Shown here: in pieces, positions 19,032 through 26,301 of the stretch | Layout of the letters: each line of letters begins with the position of its first letter | Position numbering within the stretch: the first letter of the stretch is position 1 | Origin: Arthrobacter russicus | GTDB taxonomy: Bacteria > Actinomycetota > Actinomycetes > Actinomycetales > Micrococcaceae | Assembly (NCBI RefSeq): GCF_031454135.1 | Contig: NZ_JAVDQF010000001.1 | Span: forward strand, 2,666,001-2,730,000 | Direction: 5' to 3' | DNA: 64,000 bases | Program-made: the position numbers and the translations under genes | The notes under the pieces: generated by a model | Database searches by the model: none | Told to the model about the DNA's origin: nothing | What the model saw: only the letters and a program-made list of their open reading frames with translations

Positions 19032-19880
19032 ATGGAACTGGTACGGATTCTGGAGTCCCGCGGCGGTGTCGCCCGACGGCGGACTTTGCTGCAACTCGGA
19101 TTCACCGCTGCGGAGCTGCGAAAAGGGGTAGCGGCCGGCATTGTGCGCAATCCGGCCCAAGGCGTCTATGCCATTCCCGAGGCAGATCCGCAGTATCTGG
19201 CTGCCGCGAACCGGCATGGTCTGCTGACCTGTGTTTCGGCCGCATCGTATTACCGGCTCTGGCGGTTGCATGACCACCGGGAATTGCATCTGCAACTCAA
19301 GCCAGGGGTGCACCATGCCGGCGTTGTGGCACACAGGACCAGCCGGTTCAGGTCGGCGCAGACGGCACCGGTGGCGGCCTTGGCCGACGTACTCAGCGAT
19401 GCCTTGCGGTGTTTGCCCGAGCCCGAAGCCCTGGTCATGGTGCAGTCCGCGGTGGGCCGCGGTGAGATAGCCCAGGAGTTTTTACATCGGAACCTGCCCG
19501 GCAAACGCAATGCCAAGGCCCGGAAGGTCTTGGCATTGGCCTACGGCAGAGCCGATTCGGTGCTGGAGGTGTTGGCGCGCAGCCATTTCATCAAAGCCGG
19601 GATCGGCTTCGAACAGCACGTCCAAATCCCCGGCATCGGCGAAGTCGATTTCGTCCTGGAAGGGTTTTTGATCGTCGAGCTCGACGGCGCAACCCATTTC
19701 GAAGCCAGGGGAGTCAAACGGGATCGGCGCCGGGACAATGCCTCGGTCCTCCGGGGGAATCCGGTGCTGCGCTATTTTTATGACGACGTCGTGCATCATC
19801 CGGAGCGGATGATGAGTCAGATCCACGGGGTATTGGACCGGGGGAGGGAGCTGGGGATCAGTCGTCCCCGTCGTCGTTGA
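19032..19880 (+). CDS. AbiEi-type winged-helix plus DUF559 (Vsr-like) protein
   Basis: A 282-residue protein. The N-terminal ~60 residues resemble the AbiEi winged-helix domain (LESRGGVARRRTLLQLGF, then VYAIPEADPQYLAA). The C-terminal part has the DUF559 nuclease-like core with VDFVLEGFLIVELDGATHF. This architecture is very common in Micrococcales, usually as a lone gene rather than with an AbiEii toxin, and no toxin is adjacent here. Start ATG at 19032 with CAGAAT six bases upstream. Its 3' end overlaps the convergent SUKH-like gene by 23 bases. Confidence 0.78.
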   Translation: MELVRILESRGGVARRRTLLQLGFTAAELRKGVAAGIVRNPAQGVYAIPEADPQYLAAANRHGLLTCVSAASYYRLWRLHDHRELHLQLKPGVHHAGVVAHRTSRFRSAQTAPVAALADVLSDALRCLPEPEALVMVQSAVGRGEIAQEFLHRNLPGKRNAKARKVLALAYGRADSVLEVLARSHFIKAGIGFEQHVQIPGIGEVDFVLEGFLIVELDGATHFEARGVKRDRRRDNASVLRGNPVLRYFYDDVVHHPERMMSQIHGVLDRGRELGISRPRRR

Positions 19881-20271
19881 GCACCCAATCGAAATAGTCG
19901 AAGACGAACTCGCTGAAGGTTCCTTCTTCGCAGACCCAATTGCCCTTGGCGTTGCTGCGACGCCAAATCAGCGGATCCGGGACGTCGATCTGATCGGCCC
20001 GGAAGCCCCAGGTGTAGAGCTCCTCTTCGTCTTCGAGGAAGAGCAAGTAGCCGTCCTCGATCTCCAACTCATCCGGATCCCAGAAGTAGTGGTGGGCTTC
20101 CATCAGCTCGCTGTTGCCCAGGGCCAAGTAGAACTCGCGCAGCACTACGGGAATCTCGAGCGAGAGGTCGGCAGCCAGCTCGTCGGGGGTCAGGCCGTCT
20201 TCTTCCTGCCACGGCTCGCCGATTAGATTTGGAATGACATCACGGAACTTCTGCAGGAACATTTCGCTCAC
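19858..20271 (-). CDS. SMI1/KNR4 (SUKH)-like protein
   Basis: A 137-residue, very acidic protein (end VLNDDGDD). LTPDELAADLSLEIPVVL followed by REFYLALGNSELM matches the opening of SUKH/SMI1-KNR4 domains, and FLEDEEELYTWGF resembles their later core. SUKH proteins are frequently immunity proteins against polymorphic toxins, but no toxin gene touches it; the neighbour is the AbiEi/DUF559 gene with overlapping 3' ends. The GTG start has TAGGAT (20278-20283, minus) six bases upstream, back to back with the peptidase promoter. Confidence 0.65.
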   Translation of the reverse strand: MSEMFLQKFRDVIPNLIGEPWQEEDGLTPDELAADLSLEIPVVLREFYLALGNSELMEAHHYFWDPDELEIEDGYLLFLEDEEELYTWGFRADQIDVPDPLIWRRSNAKGNWVCEEGTFSEFVFDYFDWVLNDDGDD

Positions 20272-20332
20272 AACACCATCCTACGGGCCGGGGCGGCTCC
20301 GCATTCACATTTTTCGGTGGCAGGATGGATCC

Positions 20333-22156
20333 ATGCCTTCCGGAACGCCCACCCTGGCCGATGATGTCCGTACTCTGCTGAACCTTCCGCTGTCCACCGC
20401 GTTGGATGTCGCCGACGACGGGACCGTGCTTTTCGGAACCAACACCGACGGCACCAGCCAACTGTGGGAGAGTTTTCCGGATGGTTCTCAGCAGCAGCTG
20501 ACCGACTTCGCCTCCGCGGCCACCGGGCGGTACCTCCCAGGCAGCCGAAAGCTCATCGTTTCCTCCGATCTCGATGGCAACGAGCACCACCAGCTCTACC
20601 TGCTCGACCCGGATTTGGAACAATTGCCGGTCACTGGACTGGCCCCGTTGATTGACGATCCGGCACACATCTACCAACTCGTGGCGCTGGACGCGCACAG
20701 CCTGGTCTACTCGACCAACCGGCGCAACGACGTCGACTTCGACCTGATCCGACGGGATGCGGACACCGGCGCGGAAACCGTTCTCTGGTCCGGTGGCGGC
20801 TTGTTCCGCCAGGCTTCGGCCTCGCCGGACGGCAGATTCCTGGTCGCCAATGAGCTCAGCCTGCAGCCAGCCTCGACGGTCTTGCGACTGCTCGACGTCG
20901 TTGCCGGGCAGTGGGCGGAGATCACCGCGGCGGACCGGCCCGGAGGCTACGGCGACAGCTATTGGACCGCGGACTCTTCCGGGTTCTTCGCCAGCCACGA
21001 TGCCGAAACCGACTTCGCGTCGCTGGGTTTCTTCCGGGTCGCCGATCGGAGCTGGCATCGAATCGTCGAAGAACCCGGAGTGAATGTTTCGCTTGCCCTC
21101 GATGGAACCGGACGCCGGGCGTTGATCAGCCGGCTGGCGGACGGCAAAACCACGCTTTCCGTCTGCGACGTCGGCACGCAAACCGGCCTGCCGGTCCTGG
21201 GGCCGGAATCACCGGTGCTTTTCGCGGAGGAAGGTTATGCCCGGGGCATGCTCAGCGCCGACGGCGGCCGGTTGGCCTTGACGTTCTCTGCGCCGACTTT
21301 TCCGGACGAGGTGTTCAGCGCGGATCTGCCGGACGCCGTCGGCGTAGCGCCGATCCGACCGGTGCAACGCACTGCGGCGCCGGGCCGGGAGATCGCGGCG
21401 CGGCTGCCGCGGGCCCGCACGGTCCGCATTCCGGCCCGGGACGGTGAGCAGATCCCGGTCTTCGTCACCGATGGCGATGCCAGTGCAGTGTTGAGCATCC
21501 ACGGCGGGCCGGAGTCGGCGAGCCTATACCAATGGTTGCCGCGCAATGCCTCGATGGTGCTGGCCGGCCACACGGTGGTGGTGCCGAATGTGCGTGGTTC
21601 CAGCGGCTACGGCCGGCGTTGGATCTCGATGGACGACGTCGAACTGCGGCTCGAATCGGTCAAGGACTTGGTGGACATCCACGCCTGGCTGGTGGCCGAG
21701 GGCATCGACGGTTCCCGGGTGGCGCTCTACGGCGGCAGCTATGGCGGCTACATGGTGCTGGCCGGAATGACCTTCCACCCGGAATACTGGGCGGCCGGAG
21801 TGGACATCGTCGGGATGAGCTCGCTGGTCACTTTCATGGAGAACACCTCCGCCTACCGCAGGGCCTACCGGGAGCGCGAATACGGATCCTTGGCGGGCCA
21901 CCGGCAGGTCCTGGAAGACGCCTCACCGCTGCCCAGGATCAAAAATCTGGCCAAGCCGCTCATGGTGATCCACGGCGCCAACGACCCCCGAGTGCCGTTG
22001 AGCGAAGCCGAGCAGGTGGTGGCCGCGGTCCGGGCGAACGGGAGCGAATGCGAATTGCTGGTCTACCCCGACGAAGGCCATGGACTCAGCCGGCGCAAAA
22101 ACCAGTTGGACGCCTACCCGCGGGCGATCGAGTTCCTGCGCCGCACCCTGGGCTGA
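20333..22156 (+). CDS. S9-family prolyl oligopeptidase-type peptidase
   Basis: A 607-residue serine peptidase. The N-terminal ~370 residues form a WD/TolB-like beta-propeller (repeats such as TSQLWESFPDGSQQQLTDF). The C-terminal alpha/beta-hydrolase domain has the nucleophile in GGSYGGYM (Ser about 468), Asp in HGANDPRVP (about 551) and His in DEGHG (about 582). No signal peptide is evident, so it is probably cytosolic and trims short peptides. The start at 20333 rather than a longer frame is supported by CAGGAT six bases upstream. Confidence 0.9.
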   Translation: MPSGTPTLADDVRTLLNLPLSTALDVADDGTVLFGTNTDGTSQLWESFPDGSQQQLTDFASAATGRYLPGSRKLIVSSDLDGNEHHQLYLLDPDLEQLPVTGLAPLIDDPAHIYQLVALDAHSLVYSTNRRNDVDFDLIRRDADTGAETVLWSGGGLFRQASASPDGRFLVANELSLQPASTVLRLLDVVAGQWAEITAADRPGGYGDSYWTADSSGFFASHDAETDFASLGFFRVADRSWHRIVEEPGVNVSLALDGTGRRALISRLADGKTTLSVCDVGTQTGLPVLGPESPVLFAEEGYARGMLSADGGRLALTFSAPTFPDEVFSADLPDAVGVAPIRPVQRTAAPGREIAARLPRARTVRIPARDGEQIPVFVTDGDASAVLSIHGGPESASLYQWLPRNASMVLAGHTVVVPNVRGSSGYGRRWISMDDVELRLESVKDLVDIHAWLVAEGIDGSRVALYGGSYGGYMVLAGMTFHPEYWAAGVDIVGMSSLVTFMENTSAYRRAYREREYGSLAGHRQVLEDASPLPRIKNLAKPLMVIHGANDPRVPLSEAEQVVAAVRANGSECELLVYPDEGHGLSRRKNQLDAYPRAIEFLRRTLG

Positions 22157-22164
22157 GCTGGAAT

Positions 22165-22202
22165 CGGGCTGGGCTGGGACCGGGCTGGGCTGGGATCGGG
22201 CT
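22165..22202. repeat. Short tandem repeat, 16-bp unit
   Basis: CGGGCTGGGCTGGGAC is followed directly by the same unit with a final T and then a partial third copy. It sits between the peptidase stop and the convergent TRIC-channel stop, reaching into the latter by two bases. Probably slippage-prone filler with no coding role. Confidence 0.7.
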
Positions 22203-22851
22203 AAACGCTCGATTGGCCGGTCCAAGCGCCGGCTTCCGGGCTGCGCCGCCAGACCGCCAACGGTGCGTGCCAGCGGAAGTGCCAGGCCAACAGGCGGAAA
22301 CTGAACACCAGCACCGCGATGACGATCCCGGTGCCCAGGTTCAGCACGCCGTTGAGCGAGCAGAGCACGGTCAACGCGGCACCGAGGAAGGCCGGAATCG
22401 CATAGATGTCGTGCGAACTGAAGAGCCGTGGGACTTCGTTCGCGACGACGTCGCGCAGCAGCCCGCCGCCGACCGCGGTGGTCACACCGAGTAATACCGA
22501 GGCCACTGGATTCATGCCGGAGTCGAGCGCTTTGGCGGTGCCGGTGATGCAGAACAAAGCGAGTCCGGCGGCATCGAAGACGGTCAGCAATCTGCCGATC
22601 CGTTCGACCGAGGAGTACAGGAAATACACCAGCAAGGCGGCGAGCACCGGCGCGACTAGGTACACCGGAGTCGAAAAAGCCGCCGGACTCTGGCCCAGGA
22701 CCAGGTCGCGGACCACGCCGCCGCCGAGTCCGACCAGGGAGCCCAGGAGCAATGAGCCGATCAGGTCGAAGCCTTTGCGACCGGCCAGCAGCGATCCGGA
22801 GACCGCGAAGAAGAAGACGCCGAGCAGGTCGGGCAGAATTTCGATGCTCAC
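22201..22851 (-). CDS. TRIC-type cation channel (UPF0126) protein
   Basis: A 216-residue membrane protein with seven hydrophobic segments arranged as two homologous triplets plus one. Each half carries the glycine-rich hairpin motif GLGGGVVRD and AVGGGLLRD, diagnostic of bacterial TRIC (trimeric intracellular cation) channels. It likely conducts monovalent cations across the cytoplasmic membrane; physiology in bacteria is poorly defined. The GTG start has TAATCT (22858-22863, minus) six bases upstream, and this hexamer overlaps the -10 of the divergent chelatase gene. Confidence 0.9.
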   Translation of the reverse strand: MSIEILPDLLGVFFFAVSGSLLAGRKGFDLIGSLLLGSLVGLGGGVVRDLVLGQSPAAFSTPVYLVAPVLAALLVYFLYSSVERIGRLLTVFDAAGLALFCITGTAKALDSGMNPVASVLLGVTTAVGGGLLRDVVANEVPRLFSSHDIYAIPAFLGAALTVLCSLNGVLNLGTGIVIAVLVFSFRLLAWHFRWHAPLAVWRRSPEAGAWTGQSSV

Positions 22852-22857
22852 CGGAGC

Positions 22858-22867
22858 AGATTACACT
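22858..22867. promoter_or_regulatory. Two divergent -10 hexamers overlapping by two bases
   Basis: TAATCT on the minus strand (22858-22863) precedes the TRIC-channel GTG by six bases. TACACT on the plus strand (22862-22867) precedes the chelatase ATG by six bases. Sigma-bound polymerase could not occupy both at once, so the two leaderless transcripts should compete. Confidence 0.6.
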
Positions 22868-22873
22868 TCCTGC

Positions 22874-23551
22874 ATGACTGCGCCGATCCTCGTTGCCTGC
22901 TCGCACGGCACTGACAACCGTTCCGGGCGGGCCGAAATCGACCACTTGCGGAAGCAGATCGCGGCCCTGCGCCCGGGCCTGGACGTGCGCGAAGCCTATG
23001 TCGACGTGCAGGACCCGGCCTTGCCGGAGGTGGTTGCGGCTTTGCCGGAAGGCGCGCCCGCGGTAGTGGTGCCGCTGCTGCTCTCCGTGGGTTATCACGT
23101 GGAAGTGGACATCGCACAGGCGGTGGCTTCCCGGGAACGGACGGTGGCGGCTACGCCCTTGGGGCCGGATCCACGGTTGGCACGCCTGCTGGCGGAACGG
23201 CTCGGCCCGCTCGGCCCGGAATGGGGGGTGGTGCTGGCCGCCGCCGGATCGTCCAAGCCGACTGCGGCCCGGGCCGTGGAACAGCTGGCGGAGCAGCTGG
23301 CCGGGATGATTCCGCAACCGGTCCTGGCCGGTTATGGCGCCGGCGCGGAGCCCAGGGTGCCGGCCGCGGTCGGACTCCTGCGCGGGCAGACCCGGCGGGT
23401 CGCGGTGGCCGCCTACTTGCTGGCACCGGGATTCTTCCACGACCAACTGGCCAAGGCCGGGGCAGATCTGGTCACTGCGGCGCTGCTGCCGGACCCGGTG
23501 CTGGCACAGATCGCACTGGACCGCTACGACGCCGCGGTGCTGGCTTTCTGA
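22874..23551 (+). CDS. Sirohydrochlorin chelatase (CbiX/SirB family)
   Basis: A 225-residue chelatase with two CbiX-type halves: ILVACSHGTDN (metal-binding His of the first half) and VVVPLLLSVGYHVEVDI, then the second half with VLAAAGSS and VAVAAYLLAPGFFHDQL. It inserts Fe (siroheme) or Co (cobalamin) into sirohydrochlorin. No cobalamin genes are in the window, but sulfite reductase and siroheme synthase are, so iron insertion for siroheme is the likely role. Leaderless start: TACACT six bases before the ATG. Confidence 0.86.
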   Translation: MTAPILVACSHGTDNRSGRAEIDHLRKQIAALRPGLDVREAYVDVQDPALPEVVAALPEGAPAVVVPLLLSVGYHVEVDIAQAVASRERTVAATPLGPDPRLARLLAERLGPLGPEWGVVLAAAGSSKPTAARAVEQLAEQLAGMIPQPVLAGYGAGAEPRVPAAVGLLRGQTRRVAVAAYLLAPGFFHDQLAKAGADLVTAALLPDPVLAQIALDRYDAAVLAF

Positions 23552-23640
23552 GCGCCTTGCCCCTTGGGGAAGCCCGCGGTGTCCCGGGTGCTGCACTTTG
23601 CCAGGGGCCGGGACGGCGGATTGCTGGCTAACCTCGAGAG

Positions 23641-25239
23641 GTGAGGTCACAGCAGGGGAAACAGGATGGTCCGGCCCAACAACGGCACCCTGGAGCTGGA
23701 AACCCCGGGCCCGCCCAGGGCGCATCCTGGCTTGCTTTGCAACGGACCGCCGGAAACCGCGCGGTGAGTCAGGTGCTGGCCGCGCCGGTGGTCAGCCGGG
23801 AAGCCAAAGAAGACAGCGGATTCATCGGCTCCGTCAAGCATGGCTACGACCTGGCCGCCAAGACGATGGCCCAAATCGCCGACGCGCTGGCCGTTCCCGG
23901 AGAGGTCGCCGGCAAGCTCGGCGAGGATTACGACCGGCAGAAATCCGCAGCGGCGGTCGGTGCCGCAGGAATCGAGGCGGCGCTGCAGCGGTTGGAGAAC
24001 CGTTCGGCCAGATTCGTCTTCTCGGTCCTGCAGATTCTGCGCTCCACCGGTTCGGCGGAATCGCCCAATCGGGCGCCGTACCAATGGCTGATCGCCGGGC
24101 AGGCGTCGGCCTCGCCGCGGCTTGCCCTGATTTTCCGGGCGATCAGCGCGCCCAAGGGGATCGCCGATGCCGATTACGAGGGATTGCCGCCGGAGCAGGC
24201 CCGGGAGATCAAATCGTTCATCGGCCTGAGCTCGTGGGACGATCCGATCGCCGGTCTGCCGCGGTTGGGCAAGAGCGGTGCGGCGCTGACCGACGAGCAA
24301 AAAGCGCAGCAGCAAGAGCAGATCGGATACATCCGGACGCGGCGCGAATCCGCTTCCGCCGCCGGAAACCGCCTGAAAGACCACAAGATCTCCTCCGGCC
24401 CGAACAAAGACAAAGCCGGCCTCGAGTACGGCGGTTCCGGGAAAGCCGAACCGAATCCCACGAAAACGGTCGAAGGCTCGCTCAAGGCGGCGATTTGGAA
24501 AGAGCTCGCCGCCGAGGGTTCTTCGGCTGCCATCAACACATACGACAACCAACGGTTCACCTGGGGGCGGGGCTGGAGCGCCTTGTCGACGCTGCCCAAA
24601 TTGGTGCAGGGCTATTTCAAAGCCGACCCGCAATTGCGGCAAGAGCTCATGGAAGCCGGGTTCACCAACGACGGCGCAGCGAAGGCGCCGGGTGATTCCT
24701 GGCTCTTCGTCGACGTCGAGCGTGGGGTTGTGCTCGAAGGGAAGGCTGCGCTGGAAGCTCTGCAAACCAACCGGAAATTCGCCAATGTCTTGATCGAAAT
24801 CGCCGAAGACGACGAACACCTGCAGAAGATGGTGGACACGCAATTCGAGCAGATCAAGTACCCGAAGGCCTTCGAAGAACAATGGAACGCGCAAAAGTGG
24901 ACCGAGGAGACAGCACGGTTCGCTTTCCATTGCGCGCATTGGGGTTCGAAGTTGGATGAAGCGGTAGCAGTCGGTCCGGATCTGTTGAAGCTGGCCAAAT
25001 GGATCGCCGCGCAACGGATCGACCAGAAGGAGTCGAAGGGCAACCTCCAGGTGGTCGGCGCCGGCGCCTCCGCGACGATCCGGGTGATGGCGGACCATGC
25101 CGTGGAGAAGCTGCTCAGCGGGCAGAGCGCGGAGCCGCTGTCCGAGCACTCTGAACCGGGGATCTACGTTCAGTTCGGCGAACGGAAAAGCAAAGGCGGA
25201 GCGGCGGTCAAGGTCTACAAAGTGCTCAAGGCGCCCTGA
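23641..25239 (+). CDS. Large protein with LQRTAGN injection-system cargo signature
   Basis: A 532-residue soluble protein without signal peptide or membrane segment. Residues about 30-45 read LALQRTAGNRAVSQVL, which closely matches the LQRxxGNxAV motif found near the N-terminus of proteins linked to extracellular contractile injection systems and other polymorphic-toxin cargo in actinobacteria. The middle (about 285-330) has ELAAEGSSAAINTYDNQRF and TWGRGWS, similar in pattern to catalytic regions of some muramidase-like or phage-lysin-like proteins; this second point is an inference. No sheath, tube, baseplate or AAA gene is nearby. GTG start with TAACCT six bases upstream. Confidence 0.55.
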   Translation: MRSQQGKQDGPAQQRHPGAGNPGPAQGASWLALQRTAGNRAVSQVLAAPVVSREAKEDSGFIGSVKHGYDLAAKTMAQIADALAVPGEVAGKLGEDYDRQKSAAAVGAAGIEAALQRLENRSARFVFSVLQILRSTGSAESPNRAPYQWLIAGQASASPRLALIFRAISAPKGIADADYEGLPPEQAREIKSFIGLSSWDDPIAGLPRLGKSGAALTDEQKAQQQEQIGYIRTRRESASAAGNRLKDHKISSGPNKDKAGLEYGGSGKAEPNPTKTVEGSLKAAIWKELAAEGSSAAINTYDNQRFTWGRGWSALSTLPKLVQGYFKADPQLRQELMEAGFTNDGAAKAPGDSWLFVDVERGVVLEGKAALEALQTNRKFANVLIEIAEDDEHLQKMVDTQFEQIKYPKAFEEQWNAQKWTEETARFAFHCAHWGSKLDEAVAVGPDLLKLAKWIAAQRIDQKESKGNLQVVGAGASATIRVMADHAVEKLLSGQSAEPLSEHSEPGIYVQFGERKSKGGAAVKVYKVLKAP

Positions 25240-25249
25240 GCCGGGCTCA
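25237..25249. terminator. Palindrome joining two convergent stop codons
   Basis: TGAGCCGGGCTCA contains the stop of the LQRTAGN protein and the stop of the LysR gene on opposite strands. It is the same design as 10357-10370. It is a possible weak bidirectional terminator. Confidence 0.4.
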
Positions 25250-26224
25250 GACCCGGGTCACCCACCGGGCGAGTGCGCTGCCGTCCGAGGTGAGCTCATC
25301 GGCCACCGAGATGATCATCGCCTGCATCGCGTGCGCGGCCGGTGTGGGATTCACATCGGAGCGGTGCGCCAAGCTGATGGTGCGCAGCAACTGCGGCTCG
25401 GCTGAAAGCGGCCCGGCCAGAGCCGCAGCGGGGGATTCGGCGAGCCGCACCGAACGCAGGCTGGGCCGGTCCAGCAGCACCATGGCCGGCACCACGGCCA
25501 CGCCGAGTCCGCGTTCCACGAAGCGCAGCACCGCGTCCATTTCCGCGCCTTCGACCGCGACGGTAGGTTCCAGACCGGCGGCCCGGAAGGCGGCATCGGT
25601 GGTCACCCGCAAGTCGTAGCTCTCGTGGAAGGCCACGAGCGGCAGCTTCGACAATTCCGCCAAGTTTATCGCCGGATGCCGGGAGACCGGGGGATTCGCG
25701 GCCGACGACACCACGACGAGCTCTTCGGCCAGCAACGGCGTGTGCTGCAGGCTGCCGGCGACCGCCGCCAGGCCGTCCGTGGCCGTGATGATCGCCATAT
25801 CGAGGGCGCCGCCGGCCAACTCTTCGACCAGGCCGCGGGAGCCGCGCTCGACGATGTGCAGGTCGATGCCCGGGTGCGCGGCCCGGAAGGCGCTGAGCAC
25901 TTCGGCGACCAGGCTGATGCACAGGGTGGGTGTCGCGCCGAGCCGGACCCGGCCGCGTTGCAGGCCGGAGAGCTCGGCCATTTTCCGCCGCGCCGAATCC
26001 GCATCGGCGAGCATCCGGCGGGCCAGCGGCAACAGCGTCTCGCCGGCAGCGGTGAGCCGGATGTGCCCACGTGCCCGGTGGAAGAGTTCGGCGCCGAGGT
26101 CGTGCTCCAAAGTGGCGATCTGCCGGCTCAAGGACGGTTGGGCGAGATGCAACTGCTCTGCAGCTCGGGTGAAGTGGCCCAAGCGGGCGACTTCGACGAA
26201 GCTCTGTAGCTGTTCCAAATTCAT
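25247..26224 (-). CDS. LysR-family transcriptional regulator
   Basis: A 325-residue LysR regulator. The N-terminal winged helix spans residues 1-60 (MNLEQLQSFVEVARLGHFT then AAEQLHLAQPSLSRQI), followed by a type-2 periplasmic-binding effector domain. It is divergent from the flavoprotein gene, the usual LysR target position, so it probably controls that gene; the effector is unknown. The ATG at 26224 is chosen because TATGCT (26231-26236, minus strand) lies six bases upstream, while the longer frame would start beyond this promoter. Confidence 0.9.
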   Translation of the reverse strand: MNLEQLQSFVEVARLGHFTRAAEQLHLAQPSLSRQIATLEHDLGAELFHRARGHIRLTAAGETLLPLARRMLADADSARRKMAELSGLQRGRVRLGATPTLCISLVAEVLSAFRAAHPGIDLHIVERGSRGLVEELAGGALDMAIITATDGLAAVAGSLQHTPLLAEELVVVSSAANPPVSRHPAINLAELSKLPLVAFHESYDLRVTTDAAFRAAGLEPTVAVEGAEMDAVLRFVERGLGVAVVPAMVLLDRPSLRSVRLAESPAAALAGPLSAEPQLLRTISLAHRSDVNPTPAAHAMQAMIISVADELTSDGSALARWVTRV

Positions 26225-26301
26225 GTCAATAGCATAATGGCATCGTAACGACTCGAACAATTCATTGGAGTAATCGTGGCGGAATTTCTAGCATGGAAGA
26301 C
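26225..26301. promoter_or_regulatory. Divergent LysR/flavoprotein promoter region
   Basis: The 77-base gap carries TATGCT for the regulator (26231-26236, minus) and TAGCAT for the flavoprotein (26289-26294, plus, seven bases before its ATG at 26302). The A+T-rich middle would hold the LysR site; TAACGACTCG-like sequence is present but I see no clear T-N11-A palindrome. Confidence 0.5.

Noticed and set aside
22165-22202. GGGCTGGGCTGGG run as a G-quadruplex regulator
   Set aside because: The G runs are separated and only two and a half copies exist between convergent stops; simple slippage explains it.
23641-25239. Presence of a complete contractile injection system
   Set aside because: Only the cargo-like protein is here. 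I found no sheath, tube, baseplate, spike or AAA-ATPase gene within the window.
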